NCBI GenBank assembly: GCA_910577275.1
Contig: CAJTMW010000039.1
Location: 1 to 15,064, forward strand
Source: an uncultured Lachnospiraceae bacterium
Lineage (GTDB): Bacteria; Bacillota; Clostridia; Lachnospirales; Lachnospiraceae
DNA: 15,064 nt
Direction: 5' to 3'
Positions 8,401-12,731 of the stretch are shown one piece after another. The position numbers and the translations under genes were made by a program. Under the pieces are notes generated by a model. The model had not been told where the DNA came from. It worked only from the letters and a program-made list of their open reading frames with translations, and did no database searches. Numbering within the stretch: position 1 is the first letter of the stretch; the number at the start of each line of letters is the position of its first letter.

Positions 8401-8625
8401 GGCGTGCCGGAGAGGGAAATTGCTTTTATCCATGACGCCGGTACGGATGCAAAAAAAGCGGAGCTGTTCGCAAAAGTAAGAAGCGGGCAGGTTCGTTTTT
8501 TATTGGGCTCCACCCAGAAGATGGGCGCCGGGACCAATGTGCAGGACAGGCTGGCTGCCCTTCACCATCTGGACGTGCCATGGAGGCCGTCCGATGTAGG
8601 ACGGATTTTGCGGACATTCAAATAA
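2434..8625 (+). CDS. N6-adenine methylase / SNF2-like helicase fusion of an integrative conjugative element, 3'-truncated by an insertion
   Basis: A 2063-residue remnant of a larger protein conserved in clostridial conjugative elements, where it is thought to act on transferred DNA. In order: a conserved N-terminal region (about 1-270, with YKYPFREQICIYAQRPDA and WVNGGAKGIAL); an Asp/Gly/Arg/Glu-rich disordered linker (about 282-420); QLSLF at 464-468; two related ~100-residue modules (about 492-596 and 610-712); a methylase domain with motif I LEPSVGIGKF (881-890) and NVPF (946-949, an NPPY-type motif); and a helicase with Walker A GAGKT (1568-1572), DESH (1729-1732), ATGTP (1779-1783) and motif V GSTQKMGAGTNVQ (2025-2037). 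Homology stops at RPSD (2051-2054). Relatives continue with an EQREGRIIRQ-like motif VI and a further C-terminal part; here eight unrelated residues and a stop follow. Loss of the motif VI arginines should abolish helicase activity, while the methylase part could remain active. In effect it is a disrupted gene. Confidence 0.88.
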   Translation: MRKRDLISELVRETAKRMVWDGESWRRYLNTASRIYKYPFREQICIYAQRPDAEACASMKEWNEVMHCWVNGGAKGIALLDDEVPYTGLKHVFDISDVHKLKGSGRFPYIWVMREEHKEAVIGRLEELYGATVKESGFGDRIKEIAGRIAEDAYEQAADEMGYTCAGSYLEEYDELNFKLRIRETLAGSIAYTVLRRCGVGEAELAEEISFPYIFEFNTLGTLSVLGDSIYKNVMPVLIEIKKVVRAYDRELAKNPEAEKNNGKVQNGLESITARDYNTLKRESDRREPESRDKEKGEQNGSEIREKRGLPDSGVTGGQTAGRGADEIRTDAEGLPERAQERDLYGASAGREAESTFADGSETGGGENGRHDRTDDGAERGKRTAQSREPVTLGSENERNQAGGGGDSSGRADIQLNIGEQKPEDSLSAGFSFGDFLKGPAGDGASLSRKKGSRKKAQKEEYVQLSLFPTVGEQMGTVMFSGADVNASASMLLPVQDKYIEGILWTGGGRKGSKERINSQYQAGGRAEEISGFLAGEYGTGGKGFEIDGQEVCTWFDREGMRFAYGTAAKEDYSVFLTWEMAEKRIRAMVESHTYMDNKDKPVKWREFITQDEINAVLIRGSGADKRRIYKFFSQNHFPKENADFLRKEYGTRGYGGALPGTDSSFAGYSSKGIRLSKGSLIAPAAEVLVNWRSAEKCIRMLIAKGSYLNAEKMEDYARYRQGFREAGWADAESGGREQAENGGQPEGQGGTVMAAVRAEAVNFRIMPGEKEIRLSLKEKFQRNVEVIRLLKEIESENRPALPKEQEVLSRYVGWGGLADAFDESKEGWKEEYQELKGLLSEEEYAMARASTLNAYYTPDAVIRAIYEVIDKMGFQRGKILEPSVGIGKFFGMLPEKMLGSRLYGAELDSLTGRIAKMLYPKADIEIAGFEETSYDDGFFDAVVGNVPFGGYKVVDRQYDKYNFLIHDYFFAKAIDKVRAGGIVAMVTTNGMGGGTFDKKDSRARRYFAQRCDLLGAIRLPERTFEDTDITTDILFFQKRERQRDLSASLPEWVETSVVYEGDYVKENGENGHSRLYMNSYFLAHPEMVLGKMEVMSGPFGPQMKCLPVEGSLGEKLGKAAANIRGRIETVEADMDEKEAEEELLPAEPGVKNFSYALVDNRIYYRENAVMKPVKVSDTAEKRIRGMLAIYGCVQELLKIQMEESEDSAVREKQELLGRLYDGYVERFGRINDRANRLAFGQDSGYFLLCSLEKLDEDGKFAGKADIFTKRTIKKRTVITGVDTSAEALAVSLNEKGMIDLDYMSTLTGRDKGKVAEELSGVIFRNPVTEKWETADEYLSGNVRVKLETARAFADNNGEYAVNVAALEKVQPRDLEASEIEVTLGATWIEPEYVRDFMYETFEVPELYIKHKLSDVRYIKATDQWVIKGKNVNEDSATVKVTYGTGRANAYRLLEDALNLRTTRIYDLVKTEDGEKRVLNRTETVLAGQKQEVIKNTFKEWIFAEPERRRALCEKYNRLFNSVRPREYDGSHLTFPEMSPEYHLEPYQANAVAHQIYGKNTLLAHCVGAGKTFEMVAAAMESRRLGLCSKSLFVVPNHLTMQWAGDFLRLYPGANILAVTKRDFEPANRKKFCSRIAMGDFDAVIIGHSQFEKIPLSVERQIMLIGRQIEEIQESIREMKAANGENYGIKQMEKTRKSLEARLKKLNDNTRKDDVITFEQLGVDRLFVDESHFYKNLFLFTKMRNVAGISQTEAQKSSDMFAKCRYMDELTGGRGITFATGTPISNSMCELYTNMRYLQYDALQESGWEHFDSWASTFGETQEVRELSPEGTGYRTKTRFSKFFNLPELMAVFKECADIQTADMLKLPVPEAVYENVVLKPSAYQKEAIQNLAERAENVRGGGVNPAVDNMLKITNDGRKLALDQRIIDSSYPDDAGSKVSACAQRAFRIWEQGKEGKLTQLIFSDLSTPKGDGAFNVYEDIRDKLVKKGVPEREIAFIHDAGTDAKKAELFAKVRSGQVRFLLGSTQKMGAGTNVQDRLAALHHLDVPWRPSDVGRILRTFK
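3317..3325 (+). promoter_or_regulatory. Ribosome binding site of the embedded tnpV
   Basis: AAAAGGGGG lies six bases before ATG 3332, within the coding sequence of the methylase-helicase. It supports independent translation of the overlapping +1-frame gene, and selects ATG 3332 over the in-frame upstream ATG at 3278, which has no good site and would add 18 residues lacking similarity to the second TnpV. Confidence 0.6.
3332..3682 (+). CDS. tnpV: TnpV-like protein encoded in the +1 frame inside the methylase-helicase gene (overlapping gene)
   Basis: A 116-residue protein read one base out of phase with the surrounding 2063-codon gene. It aligns without gaps over about 112 residues to the ordinary TnpV at 8650-9024; by hand count about 43 positions are identical, including YER.GDYLIP, DYLK, QA.ER.E, LK..N.L.W and N.IR..A.E.V..E.I. 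TnpV is a small protein first named in Tn4451, and its role is unknown. The frame has a start, a matched ribosome site and a proper stop, and covers exactly the low-complexity linker of the host protein, as expected if one frame (tnpV) is constrained and the other is a permissive spacer. It is too similar to a real family to be a chance shadow. Whether it is still translated, or is a fossil whose sequence was captured as a linker, cannot be told from one sequence. Confidence 0.75.
   Translation: MEVRYERNGDYLIPALQADRQPEGELTKYGLMRRDYLKEHRSGIYTALLLEGKLKAHLLMVQKQAEERMEDMTGRMMVQRGVNEQLKAGNQLLWVQKMNGIRQAAEETVLEELIYS
3823..3837 (+). other. QLSLF: consensus beta-sliding-clamp binding peptide in the methylase-helicase
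   Basis: Residues 464-468 of the methylase-helicase are QLSLF, an exact match to the bacterial clamp-binding consensus QL(S/D)LF. It follows a basic, probably disordered stretch (KKGSRKKAQKEEY) and precedes the paired modules, so it is likely exposed, as such motifs usually are. Clamp binding is inference from the motif alone. Confidence 0.5.
3907..4569 (+). repeat. Two tandem diverged ~100-residue modules within the methylase-helicase
   Basis: Residues about 492-596 and 610-712 share one plan: an acidic or amide opening (QDKYIEGIL / TQDEINAVL), a basic turn with RI (KERIN / KRRIY), a FL..EYGT.G segment (FLAGEYGTGGKG / FLRKEYGTRGYG), a core with G.r (GMRFAYG / GIRLSKG), then L.W..AEK.IR.M (LTWEMAEKRIRAM / VNWRSAEKCIRML) and a Y near the end. 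This is an intragenic protein duplication, not a DNA-level repeat. Function unknown; possibly nucleic-acid or protein contacts between linker and methylase. Confidence 0.65.
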
Positions 8626-8649
8626 AAAAGAATGTGGAGGTAACAGACA

Positions 8650-9024
8650 ATGGCAAAATCATTATTTGAGGAACTGGGCGGCAAATACGAACGACAAGGA
8701 GATTACTTAATCCCGTGCTTAACCGTACCCGCCGAAGAAGAACAGCCAATAGGCACATGGGAACAGCGGCATCTGGACTATCTGAAGCAGTACCACAAAG
8801 TTACATACACCAATCTGCTCACAAGCGGTAGGCTCAATTCTTACCTTGCCGACATCGACAGGCAGGCGCAGGAACGCTTTGAAAGGCTCATAGAGGGCAT
8901 GAAACAGGCACAGGGCATAACGGAACGCCTAAAGGAAGAAAACGCTTTAGAATGGACGGGACGGCTCAATAACATAAGGGCGTGTGCGAGGGAGATTGTG
9001 AATAATGAAATCATTTTCGCATAG
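8650..9024 (+). CDS. tnpV: TnpV family protein
   Basis: A 124-residue soluble protein of the Tn4451 TnpV family, recognised by GGKYERQGDYLIPCLTVP, the WEQRHLDYLK segment, YTNLL.SGRLNSYLADIDRQAQERF and the C-terminal WTGRLNNIRACAREIVNNEIIF. It is predicted to be almost entirely helical after residue 45. Its biochemical function is unknown; it travels with transposons that use large serine recombinases. The start ATG 8650 has GGAGG at 8636-8640. It is the first gene inside the inserted element, and is followed at once by a terminator, so it forms a single-gene unit. A second, more diverged copy is hidden in the helicase gene. Confidence 0.9.
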   Translation: MAKSLFEELGGKYERQGDYLIPCLTVPAEEEQPIGTWEQRHLDYLKQYHKVTYTNLLTSGRLNSYLADIDRQAQERFERLIEGMKQAQGITERLKEENALEWTGRLNNIRACAREIVNNEIIFA

Positions 9025-9032
9025 GTAATACG

Positions 9033-9067
9033 ACGACAGAGGGTAAAAGCTCTGTCGTTTTTCTTTT
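9033..9067 (+). terminator. Intrinsic terminator of tnpV
   Basis: ACGACAGAG (9033-9041) pairs perfectly with CTCTGTCGT (9050-9058) around an eight-base loop, followed by TTTTCTTTTC. It isolates tnpV from the TetR promoter. Confidence 0.88.
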
Positions 9068-9103
9068 CTGGGAGTTTATAGTAAAGCGGCGAATAAAAGT
9101 AAT

Positions 9104-9141
9104 ATGTTTGTGAACATTCCGACATATGGATTGACAAACAT
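9104..9141 (+). promoter_or_regulatory. Candidate TetR operator: inverted repeat ATGTTTGT / ACAAACAT
   Basis: ATGTTTGT at 9104-9111 and its exact complement ACAAACAT at 9134-9141 are separated by 22 bases, and the right arm covers the end of the -35 box and the first spacer bases. The left arm is also half of a tighter imperfect palindrome, ATGTT-TGTG-AACAT (9104-9117). Either could be the binding site of the TetR repressor encoded immediately downstream, giving autoregulation of the tetR-nitroreductase unit. Confidence 0.5.
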
Positions 9142-9159
9142 TCATAAGCAAAGTATAAT
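9131..9159 (+). promoter_or_regulatory. Perfect consensus sigma-A promoter for tetR and the nitroreductase
   Basis: TTGACA (9131-9136), a 17-base spacer and TATAAT (9154-9159) match the housekeeping consensus in every base. The start codon of tetR lies 33 bases after the -10 box. Such a strong promoter beside a repressor gene suggests tight repression and strong induction. Confidence 0.9.
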
Positions 9160-9192
9160 TGAACTGATAGTTTAATTATAGAGAGGATATGT

Positions 9193-9849
9193 ATGGCTAG
9201 GAGAAAAAAAGAACCATTAAGTGTTCATAGGGAAAAGATAACTACTGTAGCCTCTGCGTTGTTTATTGAAAAAGGTATCTCTTCTACTACTGTTGATGAG
9301 ATAGCAAAAAAGGCGGGATACAGTAAAGCTACTTTATATGTATATTTTGAAAACAAGGAAGAGATTTTCTTTTCTTTGGTATATCAACATATGCAGAAGC
9401 TGTTTCAAACGATAGAAAATATTATTTTACAAGAAACCCATTCACCAGAGCAATGGAGGGAAAAATATTTAGAGATTTGTTTCTCTATTCAAAGACTATG
9501 CAAAGAGTATCCTATTTATTTTGAGGGAATGATTGGATATATAAATGTTGATGTATCCGCTGATGAAACACCGCAGGTTTATAAAGATATTTATGATTTG
9601 GGATTGCATTTGAGTGACCTTGTAAAAACAATAATAGAACAAGGAGTGCTATTTAATATTTTTAAGCCAGAAAGCAATACAGATAAGATTATGATTTTTT
9701 TCTGGAGCAGCATATCTGGAATTATACGAATGGCAGAGTATAAAAAAGCCTATTACAAATTGTTGGGCTTTGACAATGATGAATTTGTTAAACAGGAATT
9801 TCTTGCATTGTTAGGTTGTTGTCAAAATATGCAGGAGGAAACATTATGA
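9193..9849 (+). CDS. TetR/AcrR family transcriptional repressor
   Basis: A 218-residue repressor. Residues about 12-58 form the TetR DNA-binding domain (REKITTVASALFIEKGISSTTVDEIAKKAGYSKATLYVYFENKEEIF); the rest is a helical ligand-binding and dimerisation region with no ligand signature I can read. ATG 9193 has GAGAGG six bases upstream. It is transcribed from the perfect promoter just upstream, which carries candidate operator repeats. The stop codon overlaps the ATG of the next gene (ATGA at 9846-9849), so repressor and nitroreductase are translationally coupled. The likely job is sensing a small molecule linked to the nitroreductase and shutting its own operon. Confidence 0.92.
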   Translation: MARRKKEPLSVHREKITTVASALFIEKGISSTTVDEIAKKAGYSKATLYVYFENKEEIFFSLVYQHMQKLFQTIENIILQETHSPEQWREKYLEICFSIQRLCKEYPIYFEGMIGYINVDVSADETPQVYKDIYDLGLHLSDLVKTIIEQGVLFNIFKPESNTDKIMIFFWSSISGIIRMAEYKKAYYKLLGFDNDEFVKQEFLALLGCCQNMQEETL

Positions 9850-10967
9850 GAAGAAAAGCAATAAAGGTGTTATTGATTGTTATAGCTATTATTATTTCGG
9901 GAGGTGCAATTACTTTGTACATACTTGGAAAACCTGCTAAGGTGAACACAGATAAAAAACTGAATGGTGTGAGCGATGAACTTTGTTCTGTTTTATATTA
10001 TGCGTCCCTTACTGCCAACTCCCATAATACGCAAAGTTGGAAGGTAAAGTTGGATGTGCGGGAACAAAGAATAAGGATTTCTATTGACGCAGAGCGAACA
10101 TTAGAATTTGTTGACCCAGAATATCGGGAAATTTATATATCATTAGGATGCTATATTGAAGCATTGGCTTTTGCTTTTGATGCGTATGGATATGACACGA
10201 TGGTAGAATATGCGGATTTTTCAGACACTCATAATGAAATTGCAATGGTATCATATTGCAGGCGTGAAAATGCAGAAATAAACAGCAGACAGCTTGAAAC
10301 GATAAAACGCCGTCATACAGATAAGCGTAGCTATAACACGGACAGAATAAATCCAGAAGTGATTATACAACTTTTGAAAGATATTGACGGTATTTACTGT
10401 TACGAAACGGGGACGACAGAATTTGAATATCTAAAAAACGGAACAATGGAAGCTATTACAAAGCAATCCGCAGAAGCGGAATATCGAAAAGAATTAAATC
10501 AATGGATGCGATTTTCAAATACGGAAGTCGAACAGAAGAAAGATGGAATCTCTGCTGAAATGATTGGTTTGAATGGCATAATAAAAGCGTTTTATTATTT
10601 GACGACAAATCATAAAAATGCTGAAAATGATACTTTTGCCACGCAAGGTATTGAAACAGCAGAAAAGCAAACTGAAAATTGTAGTGCGTTCTTTGTGATT
10701 ACAGGTGAAGATACAATAACTGATTGGATTGAAGCGGGAAGAAAAACACAGGCATTTTGGTACAGATGTGTCGAGAATAATATTTCCATTCAACCGTTAA
10801 GTGCTATGCTCGAAGTAATCCCATATAGTGAGGAAATACAGAACGAGTTAGGGGTAACAGAAAGTGTGCAAATGATTTTAAGAGCAGGATATATAAATGA
10901 TTATGGCGAGAATGTAGGTGTACGCCGTAATCTAAAAGATTACATTACAGTTATAAATGGTGATTAG
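9846..10967 (+). CDS. Membrane-anchored Acg-type nitroreductase (FMN-binding oxidoreductase family)
   Basis: A 373-residue protein. Residues 7-28 form a hydrophobic segment after a basic start (MRRKAIK), so it is probably held to the outer face of the membrane or exported. Nitroreductase features: ASLTANSHNTQSW (53-65), the FMN-contact region of the family; RRHTDKRSY (155-163), matching the RR.T.RR.f segment of Acg-like members; and the closing VQMILRAGY. Acg was first described in Mycobacterium, where members bind FMN and some may hide the flavin rather than catalyse reduction. The start is ATG 9846, with AGGAGGA just upstream and overlap with the tetR stop; a start at 9816 would lie inside tetR without a site. 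The pairing with TetR suggests induction by a xenobiotic or redox-active compound; the substrate is unknown. Confidence 0.82.
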   Translation: MRRKAIKVLLIVIAIIISGGAITLYILGKPAKVNTDKKLNGVSDELCSVLYYASLTANSHNTQSWKVKLDVREQRIRISIDAERTLEFVDPEYREIYISLGCYIEALAFAFDAYGYDTMVEYADFSDTHNEIAMVSYCRRENAEINSRQLETIKRRHTDKRSYNTDRINPEVIIQLLKDIDGIYCYETGTTEFEYLKNGTMEAITKQSAEAEYRKELNQWMRFSNTEVEQKKDGISAEMIGLNGIIKAFYYLTTNHKNAENDTFATQGIETAEKQTENCSAFFVITGEDTITDWIEAGRKTQAFWYRCVENNISIQPLSAMLEVIPYSEEIQNELGVTESVQMILRAGYINDYGENVGVRRNLKDYITVINGD

Positions 10968-11130
10968 GGGTGCGTATGACAAGAAAAGTTTGATTAACTT
11001 ATAAGCTATAAACCAGCCATGCTACGAAGCGTTGCCTTTATGAAAATGAGCGTTTCTTGTAATGGGGTATTGAGGAAATTATCATTAGGAAGGCAGCGAT
11101 AAGCTGACTTAAATTTCGGAGGATTATAAA

Positions 11131-11775
11131 ATGGTGAAGAATGATGAAGCAAAAATGACATTAGGCGGAAAATTAAAGTCCGCACGGAAAAGCGTAGGAC
11201 TTACACAAGAGCAGTTGGCAGAGAAACTTTTAGTATCACGGCAGGCAATTACGAAATGGGAAGCCGACAAAGGAATGCCCGACATAGAAAACCTTAAACA
11301 ACTTTCTAAACTCCTTGATATCAGTATTGATTATCTTCTTGATAGCGGAGAAAGTATTGATTTGTCTGTTATGAGAGAAGAAATTAATCTTGATGATTAT
11401 TCTTATACTCGGAAATTTAAGGGGAGATGGAGCAAAAAGGCAGGTAAAAAGGATATGGTTGTAATAGAAAAGTATCCAAATGCTGAAATACATGGTCTCT
11501 TAGGTAAGCAGATACTCACCAAAGGAGAGAAAATCACGGATAATGCAATAGGCTTTTTAACAGATGCACCATTTGGAATACCAGAATTGCTTAACGGCAT
11601 CAAAAATACAGATAAAGAATTTTATCTTGTCAATCAGTCGGATAAGCAATTTTTTGTAATCGTGACCGATGAATTTATTGAAAGCAGACAGCTCGCGGAA
11701 AAGATAACCGACAAGAAATTCGCGATTGGAAACTTCTCGTTTATTGACTGCGGTATTCTTTCTGATATTGAGTGA
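11131..11775 (+). CDS. XRE family regulator with a C-terminal sensor-like domain
   Basis: A 214-residue protein. Residues about 10-70 are a Cro/C1-type HTH (LGGKLKSARKSVGLTQEQLAEKLLVSRQAITKWEADKGMPDIENLKQLSKLLDISIDYLL). The C-terminal domain (about 95-214) is conserved enough to be recognised again as a remnant further downstream, but I do not know its fold; it contains no membrane segment. ATG 11131 has GGAGG eight bases upstream. The 163 bases before it, after the nitroreductase, hold no clear promoter or hairpin. It is followed after 18 bases by a small membrane protein gene, so the two probably form an operon. The target is unknown; such regulators in mobile elements usually control the element's own transfer or cargo. 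Confidence 0.88.
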   Translation: MVKNDEAKMTLGGKLKSARKSVGLTQEQLAEKLLVSRQAITKWEADKGMPDIENLKQLSKLLDISIDYLLDSGESIDLSVMREEINLDDYSYTRKFKGRWSKKAGKKDMVVIEKYPNAEIHGLLGKQILTKGEKITDNAIGFLTDAPFGIPELLNGIKNTDKEFYLVNQSDKQFFVIVTDEFIESRQLAEKITDKKFAIGNFSFIDCGILSDIE

Positions 11776-11793
11776 AACGAGGAGGAATTTACG

Positions 11794-12009
11794 GTGAAAA
11801 AAAGAAACTTACAGTTAAGCGGCTCTATCGTTCTTCTGGTAATTGGAGTGTTGGGTATCCTGTCCTTTATCGGACTGTTAATTAAAGGAGAGAACATGAC
11901 CCGATGGATTCTCACATTACTATTGTCTATGATATTGGTTATTAAGGAAATAATGGTAATTATCCGTTACATAACAATTGAAAAACAGAGCCGAAATAAT
12001 CACGAATAA
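11794..12009 (+). CDS. Small two-helix membrane protein of unknown function
   Basis: A 71-residue protein with two hydrophobic segments (about 11-31, IVLLVIGVLGILSFIGLLI, and about 37-60, WILTLLLSMILVIKEIMVII) joined by a short charged loop. GTG 11794 has AGGAGG (11780-11785) eight bases upstream. It follows the XRE gene closely and is likely co-transcribed. The last ~10 codons (TIEKQSRNNHE) run into sequence that looks like an XRE 3' end in another frame, so the natural C-terminus may have been replaced by a deletion fusion. Family not recognised. Confidence 0.7.
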   Translation: MKKRNLQLSGSIVLLVIGVLGILSFIGLLIKGENMTRWILTLLLSMILVIKEIMVIIRYITIEKQSRNNHE

Positions 12010-12082
12010 GAAATTTTCGTTTGGGAATTTTTCAATTGTTGATTGTGGTATCATTTCTGCTTTTGAGGGTATCAAAAAATGA
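12008..12082 (+). pseudogene. 3' remnant of a second XRE regulator gene
   Basis: Read in frame from 12008 this gives KKFSFGNFSIVDCGIISAFEGIKK and a stop. It matches the end of the XRE protein encoded at 11131-11775 (KKFAIGNFSFIDCGILSDIE). The preceding in-frame codons (IITN) also resemble ITD of the intact copy, so the similarity may begin near 11990, under the end of the membrane protein gene. No start or HTH is present. Its TGA (12080-12082) overlaps the KTR ATG at 12079, a coupling inherited from the vanished gene. DNA differences from the intact copy show an old divergence, so this is not a recent local duplication. Confidence 0.75.
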
Positions 12083-12273
12083 CAACTAATCATAAAAAGC
12101 CATACAATGTGGAATGGATACTCTGCCCTATTTGTGGTAGTAAAACCCGTGATAGAATTAGAGAAGATACTGTCTTAAAAAACTATCCTCTCTATTGCCC
12201 GAAGTGCAAGCGGGAAACTTTAATTGAAGTAAAGGATTTACAACTTACAGTCATCACAGAGCCAGACGCATAG
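12079..12273 (+). CDS. Cysteine-rich KTR family zinc-ribbon protein
   Basis: A 64-residue protein with two CxxC knuckles, C16-P-I-C19 and C40-P-K-C43, that should bind one zinc. The core WILCPICGSKTRDRIREDTVLKNYPLYCPKCKRETLIEV is the cysteine-rich KTR domain common in Tn916-like and other Firmicute mobile elements, where its function is unknown. The ATG overlaps the stop of the XRE remnant, and no good independent ribosome site is seen. The frame stops at TAG after PDA, then continues TQSR-stop; as I recall, relatives end PDAKTQSR, so AAG to TAG may have cut five residues. That loss is outside the zinc core and is probably harmless. Confidence 0.85.
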   Translation: MTTNHKKPYNVEWILCPICGSKTRDRIREDTVLKNYPLYCPKCKRETLIEVKDLQLTVITEPDA

Positions 12274-12277
12274 ACGC

Positions 12278-12321
12278 AGAGCCGATGAACTTGTGAAATA
12301 AAATCACAGTTCGTTGGCTCT
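12278..12321 (+). terminator. Long hairpin terminator after the KTR gene
   Basis: AGAGCC...GAACT.GTGA (12278-12296) pairs with TCACAGTTC...GGCTCT (12304-12321) with a small internal bulge and a seven-base A/T loop, followed by ATTTTATTT. It overlaps the lost last codons of the KTR reading frame. Confidence 0.8.
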
Positions 12322-12349
12322 ATTTTATTTCATAAGGTTTTAAGGCAAA

Positions 12350-12385
12350 CGCCCACCATATAAAAAAACGGTGTTATGGTGGGCG
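12350..12385. repeat. Perfect 11-base inverted repeat with a 14-base loop
   Basis: CGCCCACCATA (12350-12360) and TATGGTGGGCG (12375-12385) are exact complements around an A-rich loop. No T run follows, so it is not a normal terminator. It opens the gene-poor 12322-12776 stretch. It could be a protein-binding site, an origin-type hairpin or a structured leader. Confidence 0.8.
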
Positions 12386-12396
12386 GTATTGCTATA

Positions 12397-12470
12397 CCCG
12401 AAAAGACTTAACAGACACTCTCCAGACCTGTTTTAAAGTTTGGAGGGATTTTTTATGTCCTTTTTTCGGG
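12397..12470 (+). promoter_or_regulatory. Nested hairpins enclosing the ribosome site and start of a small ORF
   Basis: Outer arms CCCGAAAA (12397-12404) and TTTTCGGG (12463-12470). Inner stem CTCTCCAGAC (12418-12427) with GTTTGGAGGG (12438-12447), ten pairs including two or more G-T, followed by ATTTTTT. The inner right arm contains the GGAGGG ribosome site of the ORF at 12455, so the fold would hide it; with the T run it could also act as an attenuator. This is a candidate translation-sensing leader. Confidence 0.55.
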
Positions 12471-12583
12471 CAGTAACCTATCTGTTCATGCAACGCAGAT
12501 TTTATCCATACATAGCATATCGGGGAATGGCAGGAAGCCAGTTAAAAAAATCCCTGCTTATGCAACGCTACTTCTCACCATGA
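12455..12583 (+). CDS. Small ORF (42 residues), candidate leader peptide
   Basis: ATG 12455 has GGAGGG (12442-12447) seven bases upstream and runs 42 codons to TGA 12581. The product, beginning MSFFRAVTYLFMQRRFYPYI and ending KKSLLMQRYFSP, is basic and aromatic-rich. It has two LFMQRRF / LLMQRYF-like segments encoded by a repeated ATGCAACGC (12488-12496 and 12560-12568). It sits inside hairpins and is followed by a terminator-like stem 45 bases later. This resembles leader-peptide attenuators of Tn916-like resistance genes. I do not recognise the peptide family; it could alternatively be a small structural or regulatory protein. Confidence 0.55.
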   Translation: MSFFRAVTYLFMQRRFYPYIAYRGMAGSQLKKSLLMQRYFSP

Positions 12584-12627
12584 AACCAGAAGTAGAATCT
12601 CCACTTAACAGAATATGTATCTCCTAT

Positions 12628-12665
12628 AACCGTAGAGGTCACAGAACCTTTGCGGTTTTTCTTTT
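12628..12665 (+). terminator. Intrinsic terminator or attenuator upstream of the first sigma-like gene
   Basis: AACCGTAGAGGT (12628-12639) pairs with ACCTTTGCGGTT (12646-12657), twelve pairs with two G-T, six-base loop, then TTTCTTTT. It ends the transcript carrying the small ORF, or attenuates readthrough to the sigma-like genes. Confidence 0.8.
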
Positions 12666-12731
12666 GTCGTTTTTTATCGGAATGTGCCGCAGGGCTGTAT
12701 TTGATATTCGTTGCCGCTCCCCGCCCTCTCC

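Noticed and set aside
8596..8625. Simple frameshift or point mutation as the cause of the helicase truncation
   Set aside because: No frame downstream of 8596 restores motif VI, and a different gene set follows at once, so an insertion is the better explanation.
9816..9845. Upstream ATG start for the nitroreductase
   Set aside because: It lies within tetR without a ribosome site and would put charged residues before the natural membrane anchor; ATG 9846 has AGGAGGA and ATGA coupling.
10968..11130. Hidden gene or RNA between the nitroreductase and XRE genes
   Set aside because: Only a small palindrome CTTATAAG and short imperfect repeats; no convincing promoter, hairpin or coding frame.
12350..12385. 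Terminator
   Set aside because: No T run follows either arm on the + strand; kept only as an unexplained inverted repeat.
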